From: Ricinus communis
Taxonomy: Eukaryota; Streptophyta; Magnoliopsida; Malpighiales; Euphorbiaceae
Assembly (NCBI RefSeq): GCF_019578655.1
Contig: NC_063258.1
Coordinates: 2,232,001-2,296,000, forward strand
Direction of reading: 5' to 3'
Length of the DNA: 64,000 nucleotides
Shown piece by piece: positions 25,922 through 38,234 of this stretch (within the stretch, counting starts at the first letter, position 1; each line of letters opens with the position of its first letter). The translations under genes were made by a program, and so were the position numbers. The notes under the pieces were generated by a model. It saw only the letters and a program-made list of their open reading frames with translations. It did not search any database and was not told the origin of the DNA.

Positions 25922-27561
25922 TGATAAGCTCAATTTTCATATATATATTTGAGGCAAATTCTCTTTATCTTGAATTATTTTTAGCACGATTTCTTTAATT
26001 TATAACTTAATTTTATCTAATTTGTGCTTTGATAGATAAATAGAGAAATTGATTAGAAATAGGCAAAGAATTGAAGAAATGAAGAAGTTGGGAAAGTGAA
26101 AGAGGTATTGTTGTTTGAGGGTTTAGAAGCAAAAGAACTAGTTCGTGGTTTCGCAAATCGGCCAACTTTGGAAGCTCGGAGCACTTAATGTGTGAAAGTC
26201 TCCAAATCAGAAGTGTATTAAGTTTAATGAAGAATCAACCAAATTGGTATTAAAATGAAGAAGATACAAGTTGAATTCTGAAAAGTGCTCCAAAAGTTAT
26301 CTCAAACGTAACATTGAAATATCAAGGGCATTTTGGGCATTGAGACGAAAAATTCAGTCCAATATTATAAAAGATAAATTGAAGTAGACTTCCTCAATTT
26401 CATTTTAGGCTTAAGAATTTTGCAATTCGGACTTCAGACGACCAAGATACGCCCCTTGCAAGTCTAGTTACCCATTGGATTATTCCTTGAGGTAGCAGCA
26501 AATTTACAAATCGGAGTCCAGTCTGGCCTGGTCTGGTCTGGTCTGAACACGAAAAAACACATTCTTTTAGGTTTTAAGGATATTATTGAGAAACATTGTA
26601 TATAATATATACAGCCCAAATTAACCCTAGCCACGATCATATACCAACATACACACACACAAACTCGTATTTTTTCTCTCATTTTACAAAAACTCTGGAG
26701 GATTAAATCAAGGTTCAAGGAGGCTCCAAGGAAGGAAATTCATCATTTTCATCAACAACCCAATCACCATGGGTTTCACTTTATTGATTTCTTCTTTTCT
26801 TGTGTTAGTTTTCATTTCCATTATGAACTAAACTATTAAATCAAGTGTTGAGGATATGAAATCAACTTGTTAGTTATTCCATGAGTCAGTAGAAATATTC
26901 TTATGGTTTCTTGATGTGTGTGTGCTTTGTTTTAAATTGCTTAATGCTTAATTAGAGTTTGGTTATCTCTAAATATTGATTTATATAAATTGTTGCTTGA
27001 TTCAGACATGGGTTGCAATTTTAGCTCATTTAAACATTACCTTTGAATTGCCCATGAGACCTAACAAGTAATTGGGAGATTTGTAGAGCTATGATGGTTG
27101 TGCTTCACTTTTGTATTTGATTTTCTATGTGCTTCACTTGAGGGGGTTGAGAGAATATTTGGGTGAGGTGCTTGACTATTGAATGCAATAGGATTCATGT
27201 GCTTGAGAGAGACATGATAGTTTTGTTAAAACCTATCTTCACACACTAGAGAACAATAGGAATTGATTTGATTGGGGTAGTTAAGAGTTGGTGAATTTCC
27301 TTGCACTTGATTATCTACTTTGATTGATGCTCTTGCCTCTTTAATTATTTAATTATTCTTGTTGTTTATTAGTCTTTAATTTCAATTGCCATAGTTAATC
27401 TAGTTTTAGTTACCTCCAAATCATTTAAATCTGGTTTGCCTAGCTAAATTGAATTTGCTTGAATTGTGGAGCAATTATCAATCTTTGTGGGACGATACTC
27501 ATTCTCATTAGTATATTACTTGTAAACGATTATGTCCTCTTGCACATAATAAACACCAACA
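25922..27561 (+). repeat. 3' LTR of the Athila-like element
   Basis: 1640 bases, longer than the 5' LTR because it keeps a segment of about 148 bases at roughly 26273-26419. TATA-type motif TTGTATATAATATATAC near 26595. Ends CACCAACA before the ATTTC target duplicate. Confidence 0.9.
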
Positions 27562-27830
27562 ATTTCTTCACGATCATGAATTCTCATTTTCACAATTAGG
27601 AAGGAAGTCGTGAACGCTATTGTCCTTTTTATTTGTCTGAGGTGAGAATTCTTCATTCCTGAAAAACTAAAGTTTTACGGCCGTGAATAAAAGTTTACGG
27701 GCGTGAATCTGTCCTGTCTTAGAAGAACTAATTTTCTTTCCTTACACTAAACACTCAACACATACGATTAGTCATTCTTAATTGTTTGTAACCATCAAAA
27801 TAGGATTAATAACCCTCAAGGTTCAATATT
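27562..27830 (-). mobile_element. Right piece of the split SIRE-like copia LTR
   Basis: It begins with the ATTTC duplicate of the Athila-like insertion and carries further TTTACGGGCGTGAAT-type motifs (27675-27711). It ends next to a polypurine tract, so on the minus strand it is the start of the copia 3' LTR. Confidence 0.6.
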
Positions 27831-27842
27831 CTCCCCCTTTTT
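27830..27842 (-). promoter_or_regulatory. Polypurine tract of the minus-strand SIRE-like element
   Basis: Minus strand AAAAAAGGGGGAG directly before the inferred LTR start, the form usual for SIRE/Maximus copia elements. A second tract, GCCAAAGGGGGATAAG, lies at about 28108-28125. Confidence 0.6.
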
Positions 27843-28228
27843 TATGGTGACAAATAATGATGTTAAATTTAATTTTTCCTCCAATCAAAAAAGGTTTATG
27901 CTTATGATATTTCAAGAGTTTAAACAACTTATTCAAGAATGTACTCAACTCATTAAGATCATAAATAGCCACAGTATCAATCACAATAAAGACCATCCAT
28001 TCACAATTGGTAATTATCAACACAAACATAACTTGAATGTAAATGGATATGTCATTAATAATTAACTAAGAATGACCAAAGATAAAAACAAACAAAGATA
28101 TGTACTACTTATCCCCCTTTGGCACCAACAAAAAGTAGTAAGGCCAAAATAGGAAAGTACATAATAAATGTTCCCAAAAGCACCAAAGTTATAAACATAA
28201 AAAGTTTGAAAGCTCTTAAAAAGAAAAA

Positions 28229-29340
28229 TTAAGGAGGGCTTAGGAATTGGTCTTTAATGAACTTGACATCGGCTTGAAGGGTGTTATATTGTCCTTCAAA
28301 ATGCTCAAATAGAGCATCAAATTCATAGAACTTGGCATCAAGCTTGCCGTCAAAATGAGAAATAATTTGGTTAACCCAAGAATCAGAAGAAGAGGAGGAA
28401 GAATTATCCACTTCATAGCTTCGAGGACACTTTTTAAAGGACTCATCCCGTCCTTATGGGAAATCCTCTGAATCTTATTCTTCCCATATTGGTTCCCCAT
28501 TAGCATTGAGAAAATGGAACTCGTTGGGGGCCACCTCCTTGATAACTTCCATCTTCACCAAACTTATGAGATCAAAGTAGATGTTATCCCCAAGTTTGAT
28601 TGGAGGGAAAGCATTTTCTTTCGGGTGGAAGCACTCAAGGAAAAAGGCTATTCTTGTCACGAAGCTTCCTATGACAATGTCACCTACCTTCTTTTGGGAG
28701 ATAGAGAAGAGGTGATCCACCAACCAATGGCTATAAGCCACTTGATGATTATTCTCCATGCAACAAAGGAAGAACAACTCGATTTTTCTAACCGAACCAT
28801 TGCTTTCACCATGACCACATGTGGAGTAGGACATAAAGCGATATAGATATTTATGGATAGGATGAATAAAGGAAGAGGTTTTTGCGGTTTTGACGTCCCA
28901 ATTTCCACCCGCAATGAGTGATTGCCAAGCTGCCTCGGAGTGAACTCAACTACACCTCTCTCATGTAAAACACCCTCATATAGTAACCTAAAAATGATGG
29001 CAAATTAGAAGCCGGTTAGGGATTTTTCTTGCCCTTCTAATTGGATGGTCATGTCTCCATTGGATTTAAGATTAAGAGAGGAAAGAAACTTTAGGGTGAG
29101 TTCTCTATAGGACTCTTCTTGGATATTGACAAAGAACATCCATCCATTCCTAAAGAGAAGTCCCACCATCTTCTCTTGTAATCCTAGTTTGGCTAGAGTG
29201 ATCTAACAAAAAGGCATAGTAGGGGTGACGTTTCTAAGCTTTAGGTAGGTAATACCTTTTCTTATGTTCTCTATTGAGGATGAAGGAGAGATATTTACTA
29301 CTCTAGGGTGAGTTTCCTTTCTTTATGGATTACATCTTCA
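28229..29340 (-). pseudogene. Extra (envelope-like) gene remnant of the minus-strand SIRE-like element
   Basis: Read on the minus strand, several overlapping frames give one degraded protein. An N-terminal part reads GWMFFVNIQEESYRELTLKF, the start of the plant retroelement domain found in extra ORFs of SIRE and related elements. A middle part has LVDHLFSISQKKVGDIVIGS and VTRIAFFLECF, and the C-terminus is acidic and probably helical (28229-28411). It lies between RNase H and the 3' LTR, where SIRE elements carry their third gene. Function is unproven in any plant. Frameshifts near 28475, 28700 and 28980 break it. Confidence 0.65.
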
Positions 29341-30049
29341 TACGACTAGCTATGGAGGAGATGAGATTAGGGATTTGAAGATAAGAAAAGAGAGAGAAAG
29401 AGGAATTTTTTGTTTGAAATTGGAGAGAGAAAATAATGGATTTTGAACTTTTGAAATGAAATATGTTGATATTGAAGGATTTTTTAAAATAGAGTATTAA
29501 TGGGAGTTCGAAAGTGGTTGGAACGACTAGTTTGAAGAGAAGTAAATGGATTTTGAACAACTTTGAAAAAGAGCTGTTCATTTTTATTTTGCAGAAAACA
29601 CATCGTCCACGCTTGTGAAAAATTATTCACGGCCATGAAAACTAAAATCACAGGTGGGACACCTTCTCGTGACTTCTTCTGCCAAAAGGATAATGTTTTG
29701 TTTCAAAGAATCATATTCACGGTCGTGAAGCTGTCTTTCACGTGTAGGAAAAATTCTCCTAGCCGTGAAGCATACAAAAATAAAGAAAATTTTGAAAGTT
29801 TCAAAAGCATATCCTAAACATGTTTAAGCATAAATTAAGCTTCTTGGAAATTTATATATCCTGAAAATATACCACATAAGAGTGCTTAAGAAGAATGAAC
29901 AAACACTCGAGGTTCATATCTCAAGTAAATAAATCAAAGAAAAATATGAGCAAATTTAATTCATAGCAAATTTTCATCAATCATATCAACAAATTATAAT
30001 ACAACATCACCATTTTGCACATGATCATACAAGAAATGATGCCTAATGT
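29341..30049 (-). other. Spacer between RNase H and extra gene of the minus-strand SIRE-like element
   Basis: No conserved protein. TTCACGGCCGTGAA-like motifs occur at about 29621-29640, 29712-29731 and 29758-29770, like those of the element's LTR. The frame 29563-29817 (plus) is probably chance. Confidence 0.5.
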
Positions 30050-30575
30050 CTATATGCTTGGTCGTAGAATGTTGAATATGATTCTTAAAGATGTTAATGC
30101 ATGAGTATTATCACATTTGATGAGAATATGATTTAAAGAGACTCCAAAGTCTATAAGTTGTTACTTAATCCATAATACTTAAGTGCAACAATAATCGGCG
30201 GCTACATATTTGGCTTCGGCTATTGACAAGGCAACTGAATTTTATTCTTACTAAACCAAGAAACAAGGTAATTTCCTAGAAATTAGCAAGGGCCAAAGGT
30301 ACTTTTCCTATCTAAAATGCAACCAGCATAATCCGTATCCGAATAGCTAATGAAATCAAATTCGTTACCCTTTGGATATCAAAGATCTAAATGCAATGTG
30401 CCAACGAAATAATTTAAAATCCTTTTTACTACACGCAAATAAGATTTTTTAGGACAAGATTGAAAGCGAGCACATAAACATATGGAAAATATAATATCCG
30501 GTCTATTAGCGGTAAGATAGAGAAGTCTACCAATCAAGATAAAACAAGACTAAAAAAACCTTTTGTCTTCAATTT
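30050..30575 (-). pseudogene. RT C-terminus and RNase H remnant of the minus-strand SIRE-like element
   Basis: On the minus strand the order is YLTANRPDIIFSICLCARFQ, then VKRILNYFVGTLHLDLWYPKG, YSDTDYAGCILDRKSTFG and FLGNYLVSWFSKNK. These are the RT tail and RNase H blocks of SIRE/Maximus copia elements. Several stops follow. The element is cut off at about 30575, where AT repeats begin, so gag, protease, integrase, most of RT and the 5' LTR are missing. Confidence 0.82.
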
Positions 30576-30608
30576 TTACAAAAATATATACTGAACTATT
30601 TTAATTCC

Positions 30609-30609
<1 letters not shown>

Positions 30610-30670
<61 letters not shown>
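30610..30670. repeat. (AT)n microsatellite
   Basis: An uninterrupted AT dinucleotide run of about 60 bases at the truncation edge of the copia fragment. Confidence 0.95.
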
Positions 30671-30673
<3 letters not shown>

Positions 30674-30811
30674 GATATAGTAATTCATCAATTTATTATA
30701 AAATTAGGATACATAATTATAATAGGATGAGAATTGAATTAAATTAATCACTAATTGATTATATTAGGATTAAGAATGTATTAAATTAATAAATTAATAA
30801 ATAAATAAATA

Positions 30812-30813
<2 letters not shown>

Positions 30814-30858
<45 letters not shown>
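30814..30858. repeat. (AT)n microsatellite
   Basis: A second uninterrupted AT run of about 45 bases, preceded by an AAAT-type repeat. Confidence 0.93.
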
Positions 30859-30862
<4 letters not shown>

Positions 30863-31383
30863 GCAATGTATCGGAGTGCATCATGTAAGCAAATAGTAGG
30901 AACATACCTCATATTAGAACTCTAACTCTCGGCCTATAGCATTATACTCTCTTATTTTAATATGATCATCGCCTATATGAGATTACTCTCCAATTGTAGA
31001 TCCTATTTCTAATAATCCTAAAAAGACTTTCGGAAACAGCCTAAAGAGTAGCGCTCGAATTAGGGCAATAACTATATCATTATATCTCATTTTTTCATAT
31101 CTACCATGTCATCATGGTCCTGATACTGCCATTAGGTAGTACGTTCTGCTATAAGTCTCAACTCAATCATATCACAACACATAATTATATTAATATAATA
31201 ATATAAATCTAACAGAGATAAATATAATAATAATAAAAAATTTAAAATAAATATTAAAAGCATTTTAATATTGACATGTGCCATAATTAAATATAATAAT
31301 GGTAATAAAATGTGATAGAATTTATGAAATGTATAATAAAGAATATAGTATTAACTCATAGATCCGATGTCCTCTAATATACT
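30859..31383. other. Unassigned intergenic sequence
   Basis: Non-coding and moderately AT-rich. Phrases such as CTCGGCCTATAGCATTATAC suggest an old retroelement LTR, but no ends are recognisable. Confidence 0.35.
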
Positions 31384-31388
31384 GCTCA

Positions 31389-32936
31389 TGTGCGGTGTAG
31401 CTAGCTGACAAGACAGAGAATATAAAATCCATAAATAACAATTAATATTTACATATATATTGCATAAAATAATTAACCTAAATTTAAAACCTCTATGAAT
31501 TTATAGGTTATTTCTATGGAAATTTTGCAAAACAGCCTAACCAGTACTAATAGAATTTTACATGTAATTAGAACTCTAGACCATCTAACATAATCCTATA
31601 ATTATTAATAAATATCTTAAATTATTAATCTCAAATTAGTATCATCAATTTTACCAATCAGGAATTTAAAAATAATAATTACATTTTATACTCCTGAATT
31701 TATAAATCGGCTAATGGGATTCTCTAACTACAACAATTGAATAAATAAATCTAAATTTTCTAATTAATTCTTAATTGACATTAATTAAATCTCAAATTAT
31801 CAATTTATTACTAATTAACCACAATTTATCACAATTAAGTCATAATCTTCTAATTACTAACTAAATAATTAAAAAATAATTAAGCAATTAAATAATTAAG
31901 TTCGGTTCAAAATTTAGTATACCGAGCTGGAAAAAGAACACGATAGGTTCATACGGACCATCGAGAGCACAATTGGAATTTCTCTCGTCGGCTCTTCAAG
32001 CTAGGAAACACGGATTTTTGATAGTTTTTCATATTTTTTCGCATATTTTGACAAATAACATGTATATCCAGTACATAAGTCATAGGAAATAAAGTTTAAG
32101 CCAAGAAATTACCTTTTCGACGGCCAAAAATACCCGATGGATGTTCAATTTTGCCAAAAAGTGGATTTTCTCTCCCTTCACAATCCCAATGTTATTTTGG
32201 CAAGAAATTGAAGGAGAAAACTTCAAATTCGGAGCGATTAGGGTACGTCCAAAAAATCTTGAGGAAGAGCTCGCCATTTCAAGATTGATTTCGTGGAATT
32301 TGATTGAGAGACGAATGAGAAATAACATAAAGAATAAAAAGGGTTTGAGAGAGAAAAGTGAAGAAAAATAGATGAAGTGAATAAATGATGGATATAAGGA
32401 TATATATGTCTTGAAAGGATAAAAGTGTTATTTAGGTTCCCGACCTATCAAAATCACATTTAGGTCCAAATAAATTGATGGAAGTCTTCAAAAGGCACAT
32501 AGAAGGTTAGTTGGCGTCTCGATGTGAAATTTTTCTGAAAATTACAATTTTGGTCCCTAACTCATAAAAATTGCACTTTAGTCTCTGAGTGGGTGAAACA
32601 CTAGTATAGCTTCCAAAAAGATCAAAATGAATAAGATCGTACCCCAAGATGAGAAATTCTAACTAAAAGTACTCAAAAATGGAAAATTACTGAATTAACT
32701 CGAAGTGGTAAACTGTTTCTAGAAATGAAAAATAGCCAAAAAGAATTTCTGCAATCATGAAATCAATAAGGCGTGGTTCCCAAATCAACAGACGTGACTC
32801 AAAATTAGCGGACGTGTAGGTGAAGCCCTCAACCTAAGCAGGCGAAGCCCTCAAAAATTCAAGCAGGCATTGTCCCCATATCAAATCAATGATCAAAGTT
32901 CGAGCTTACAGGGTGTGGCTTCTACAGCTCATAGAG
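31389..32936 (-). mobile_element. Solo LTR of a gypsy-type element, TSD GCTCA
   Basis: On the minus strand this 1548-base block starts TGTAGAAGCCACACCCTGTA and ends GCTACACCGCACA. Perfect five-base duplicates GCTCA flank it (31384-31388 and 32937-32941). Chromovirus-type LTRs often start in a similar way (TGTAACACCC), but assignment is tentative. Motifs such as CAGACGTGAC, GCGGACGTGT and CAGGCGAAGCCCTCA recur at 32770-32880. The frames at 32080-32371 on both strands are chance products of this LTR. Confidence 0.82.
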
Positions 32937-33029
32937 ATATCTTTTTATCATATGACTTGATGTTTATGATTTTTCTCAATTTATTTAAAAATATTGCATG
33001 CCTATAAATTTAAATAAACCAAGGACAAC

Positions 33030-36000
33030 TGTCAACATCCATTTTCCGAATCTAGATATTGAGGGAATTATAGAAAATGTTATGATAAAAGTTATTGCTT
33101 TCTTGGGTCTCGAGAGGCGAAGGACGGGCGTGTAACACCCGAAATTTTTTTTTATATATATTTAATAATGAGTTTTTTATTTAAGTTAATTTTAGCTTTA
33201 TTTTTATTGGGTTTAATTTGAAATGATTTAATGAAAAATTTAATATTAATCAAATAAATGAGTTATTTTCTATACCCAATTAGTTTGAAATTTTAAGAAA
33301 TTATTCAAGTAAATTATTTGAGAAATGATTATATTTTGGTTATTCAAAATTTTTTCAAATGCATATTTATATAAGTAAAATTATATATTGAAAAATTTTG
33401 GAAGAAATTATAAAGGATGTTTTTATAAAAGAATTTTGGGAAAATTGGTATTATAATTGATTAGTAGTATTAAATTTTAAGTTGGAATTTGATTATTTAA
33501 TTTAATTGTGTGTTAGGACTAAATTGGAAATTTATTTTGGAATAAGGATTAAAAGTATAATTTTATTTTTATGGGGTTTTAATGGAAATTTGTGAGTTTG
33601 GTATTTTCGTAAGTAAATATGTCGGTCAGGGGTATTTTTGTAATTGTGTATTTTCAATAATTCGGATTTGGCCCAAATTAAATAGTTAGGGGCTTAATTG
33701 AAAGGCTAAAAAGAAGTATGGGGGTCAAATTGGAATTTTGCAGGATGAAATTATAAGTAATTAAGAAAGTTGAGGGACCAAATTGTAATAAGGAAAAGTT
33801 CAGGGGTCAAATGTCGATATTGAAGGGAAAGAAATCGGGGAAGAAGAGAGGAAGAGAGAGAAAAAGCAAGGCCAGCGAGAAGAAGGAGGAGCCGGGTGGT
33901 CGATCACCGCGGCCGGCGCAAGAAGGCAAGAAAAAGCGGCTGAGGCGGAATCGCGACATGTGGGCGGCCCGAGCGCCGTTGCCTCCGGTGGCCTTCCGGC
34001 CGATCTCGGTGGCGATCAACGCCTTGGAGAGAGCTTCCTTTGGCACGGCGGCTTGGCTTTGGTGGCCGGAGGAGAGAGTTCCGGCGAAGTGGAGGCAGCC
34101 GCGTTTTGGGCTTTTCCGTGAGCTCCCGTGGGAGGATGGATGATCGGAGGACGTATCCCGACTCTCCTCACCAAGCTTCGCGATGGCACCGGTTTCGGGC
34201 GATCGGGCTTCGTTGGCAAATCGACGGCCGAGATCGTCCGTAAATCTCTCCGAATGATCGGGTGTCGGATCGGAAAATCGAAAGCGGGATCGCCATCGCC
34301 GTTGTGAGTTCGATGGTGTGTTCGGATCGTCGATCGGACTCCCGGAGGCTAGTCGACCGAGCGACCGAGCGCCCTGGTAATTATCTTTGGCCCGTTAATT
34401 TTGGAATTCTTGGTTTAATTGTGTCTAATGGTTTATATTGAGTATTTGATGATTTTGTGAGTTAAAAATAATTGTCCGGCCCCGCCTTGTATTTTTGTCT
34501 TTGTGTGAGTCGGAAATAGTGAAGTTTGGGGACCCGACTCCGTTGTTTAAATTGTTGGATATTTGGAGTGTTTTTCCGGCAGTCCTGGACCCGTTTTTAC
34601 GGGGGGTAATGTTCGTGTTGTAGGGGAGGTTCACGGGATTTTCGGTGAGAATTCTCCCGAGTCGAGATTCTTAGATACCCTGTGAGTCTAGACCTAGGAT
34701 TAATGATCGATTGTCTCAGCGTATTGATAAATTGTTTTCCGTGATTAGATGATCTGTCTGTTCGGCTCGCTCCTACCGAGGCACCGGAGCAGAGCTAGGA
34801 GGTCGCCCAATCCTGTGAGTTAAAGTCATTTAATCTTTGCGCTATTGCTAGTCTGATTTTAATATGCTATTTAGAATTTGTGCTTAATATGATTATTAGT
34901 ATCGCAAAATAAATGATTTCACTTGATTATTAATATTTGAAATAATATAAATATTATTATTAGTATGTTATAATAAGACAAACGTTATTATTTTTCCCCT
35001 CACAAATTGCACGTTGTTTTATCTTAAATCTTTAATCTTTATTTCGATATGTGTTGGATGAGTTCATCAGATAATGATATTTATTATATGTGATGATTGC
35101 GAATTGGGAAATGTGGCTTGTAGAACATGCCGCCTGATGGGTTACATCAGGACCGCGTGCGCACCGGTAATGATCATGGATATAAGATTATTATAGATTT
35201 GTACCGCCTGATCGAGCATTGCTCTGGCCGAGTTCGATTGATTGCCGGAGTTAAGGTCCCCGATCGAGCGATGCTCTACGAAGCTTATTTGGAATTCAAG
35301 TGTTCAGGCTGGAGGTAAGGACCCTGATCGAGCTTGCTCTCTAGGCGCCAGACCTGTTGGATTAAGAGAGCCGAAAGGCTATTAGAATTTGGGGTTAGGG
35401 TTCTACCGAGCCACTAGTCCCGTAAAAGTAAAAATATATTTTTATTTATTCATTTATTTATTTATTATGGTATGATTATAATGTGATTTGTAATTACGTG
35501 CATGGTTGATATTTTGATTCGAATGATTAATATTTTATGTGAAGGAAATAGTAGGGTATGATTATAGTATGGTTTGATATCGATTTGAATAATCTATGTT
35601 TTCCGAGAAGAAGCAATAGTCCCTAAATTATTTGATTTTAACTCACTCTAGACCGAGTCTCCATTTATGTTTTTTCGGATTCGGATCGTTAGTTCTCCGC
35701 TGACTCTTATTCAATAACCCGACTCCTTCATCATCGGGTGATGTATTTGATTTGGTATGTAAATTGGTAAATCTTAGATTCTCCGCAGTAGTAATTAGTA
35801 GATGTATCAGTTGTAAATTTTCTGAGCTTCGGGTCTCGCCTAGTTTTTCTGGTAGACCGAAGTAATTTTGTAAAGTGTAACTATTAAGATAATTTGTGGT
35901 TTTAATAATATTAATTTGAGATGAGATTTGTTTAAATCAGTGAGTGTCAGGCTTACTACGGGTTTCGGTGGCCTTAAGCCTACCCATTCCCTAGTGCCGG

Positions 36001-38224
36001 TCACTGGCCCACAGGTGGGGTCGTGACAGGGCGAATCCAAAGTTAGGGTTGAGGTTAATCTAGCCAAAATCACCGTTTTTAAAATTAATTTAGAGTTAAT
36101 TGTCAAGAAAAATAAAGTTTGAGGGGTCAAAAAGATGGATTTTGCAAGTTCAGGGATTTAATTGTAAATTTTTGTCAGACCTTTCATGCATAGAGCCAAT
36201 TGGCTCCATGTAGACCCCACGGCTCTACACAGTGCCGATTGAGGTTTTTTTCGCTTCGACATCATTTTTTCTTAATACCTTTACGTCCAAATACAAATTC
36301 TAAAAGGTATTTGATGATAACCATAGATTTTTAATGATATTTATTCAAATTTAATAATTAATATTGGATATTTTATCAATTCATTTTTGAAAAACTGAAG
36401 ATTATCTATTCCTCTAAGGTTTTCTTAAAAACACTACCTCTATAAATAGAAAAGGATGCCTAGGGTTAAGGCTAACCACAACAACAACAAAAAAGATATG
36501 AGAACAAAAGAGAGAAAAGTAACATAAGAAGAATATCAATTTAGAAAGAAAAAAACTTATGTTCACTACTAGCTAGAAGGGTTTAAATCACTAAGAAAGA
36601 AGGCCACTGAGTAAGAACTGAGATTTGAATTTTTTTTTTGAATCGTTAGAAGCTTTTCCAATACCACATCCAACACTAGATTCCCAACCAAGCTTCTATT
36701 CAACTGCTTCTTCATCTCTTGAGACTCGCAGCACCACATCAACTACGATGACAACTTGAGGGTTCCCCAACATGCATCCATCATCATCAACATCACTCTA
36801 AATTTGTTTTCTTAATTTTTTAAGCTTTTCCTTAGAAACATGATTAGAGTTACATTTATGTCTTATTTTTTATGATTAATGTGATTTGATTAGGGTTCCT
36901 ATATATATGCATGTTATTGGTTTATTGGTTTTTGGAATCTGATAATAAAAATATTAGGGTTTTGAATTTGATAACATTGCCAACATTAAGGTTTTGAATC
37001 TGAGTAATTACATGCATAGGATTATATGATTAGATTTCTATTTTTCTTTATGATTTTACAATTAAATTAGTTTATTAAGGTTATATGATTAATTTGCCTT
37101 TCTTTTTCACTGTGCTTTTAGTTTTTTTAGGTATGTATTAATCTTTAGGGTCTTTAGCTCATTTCATGTTATTTGTTTTTTATTTTTTTTATTTCTTTCA
37201 TATTCTAATAATTTTCTGTCTTTTGTGCATGTTAAAATTGGATTTGGGACGTGAAGATTACACAAAAAATAGAAGAAGCCAGCTTGGATGCCCTAGAGCT
37301 AATCGACTCAATGTAGAGCTAATTGGCTCTATGTTGAGTCGATAAACTCTATGTCTATAGTCGCTCAACTCTGCACCTCCTTGCCCTATTTCTTCTCTGT
37401 TTTGTGAGTTTTTCATGTACTTTTATCAATCTTGTGTACTATAGTTAGGTCTTATGGCTTTTCTTTGCAATTTTAGTTGTAGACTGGGTTGTAATAGCTA
37501 TATTTATCTTTCTGCTCTTTATTTTTATTTATTTCTCGATCTAATGTATAGTAAATAATTGTAACATGACTATCTAATTTAAAATGGCCATATAGACTTT
37601 AGGTTAAAAAGTGGACCTGACATGAAAATTGTGTTCCAATAAGCTAATCAATATTAATTGAGCTTAAATTTTAAAATTAAAATAGATTTAATGGGCTTTA
37701 CCATATTTTTAGATTTGGATTGGGCTATATTAGAATTAGGATTAGGTTCACACAAAATATGCCTTATCATAATATTTAGTCCATCTAGGATTAAAGGCTT
37801 GGAAAGACATAACTAGTAATTGGGCTAGACTAGGAAAGCCTTGTACATAATTAACTAGCAAGCTAGGTTAATAAGTTTAATGTAGGGCTAGATCTAAGTA
37901 AATTATATGTGTTATTTGGTATATCTGTATATGAACTATTATGTTTAGACGAAATAATTTGTTAAACAATAAAATTAAAAACTAAGATACACAAATAAAG
38001 AAGTTGGCTTCCAGATCCATCTTTGGATTTGTGGCTAAGCTACCTTATGGAAAAATGAGAAACGCCACTCATTAGTAAAATTGTCCTGGTGATTACTTAG
38101 GTGGTGACTCCTATCTCCGCACTACTCTTAGAGAGTAGTTAGCATGTTCCTAGTTAGGTTGAAAAGCCTTACAGTGCCGTAGTCACTAAAGACACTTGGG
38201 TGCATGCCTAAAACTGTCGCCACA
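33030..38224 (+). mobile_element. Solo LTR (family D), interrupted by a second solo LTR
   Basis: It starts TGTCAACATCC and ends CTGTCGCCACA. Without the nested LTR and its duplicate it is 2292 bases. It aligns along its length with the solo LTR at 54764-57016 (2253 bases). Shared landmarks are GGTCTCGAGAGG.GAAGGAC, CTCTATAAATAG (TATA box, 36438-36449), GATTAGTTTGCC-like AT tracts, GGATCCATCT.TGGA and AGACACTTGGGTGCATGCC. Flanks are ACAAC (33025-33029) and ACTAC (38225-38229), four of five matching. It holds motif clusters around AGAGCCAATTGGCTC. Confidence 0.83.
33131..36028 (+). mobile_element. Solo LTR of a chromovirus-like gypsy element, TSD GGGCG
   Basis: The 2898-base block starts TGTAACACCCGAAATTTTTT and ends GGTGGGGTCGTGACA, termini typical of Tekay/Del-type chromovirus LTRs. 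GGGCG is duplicated at 33126-33130 and 36029-36033. Removing block and duplicate restores continuity with the paralogous LTR at 54840-54900. An AT-rich first half contrasts with a GC-rich, CpG-rich island at about 33825-34380. Frames such as 33811-34143 are chance products of the island. Confidence 0.9.
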
Positions 38225-38234
38225 ACTACAATAG

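Larger units (their letters stand above)
17154..27561 (+). mobile_element. Athila-like Ty3/gypsy retrotransposon, complete but degenerate, TSD ATTTC
   Basis: Two long LTRs in the same orientation (17154-18659 and 25922-27561) enclose a gag-pol region. Both start TGATAAGCTCAATTTTC; the right copy ends ACACCAACA, the left ACACCAAGA. Five-base duplications ATTTC lie at 17149-17153 and 27562-27566. The primer site resembles the tRNA-Asp-type site of the Athila group. Domain order is gag, protease, RT, RNase H, integrase, which is gypsy order. Many stops and frameshifts, a foreign insert in the protease region and a substituted integrase aspartate show it is dead. It inserted into an older copia LTR. 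Confidence 0.9.

Noticed and set aside
33811..34143. Open frame of 110 codons, Lys/Arg-rich then Ala/Pro-rich
   Set aside because: It lies wholly in the GC-rich island of a solo LTR, where stop codons are rare on all frames. Overlapping frames exist on both strands and no domain is visible.
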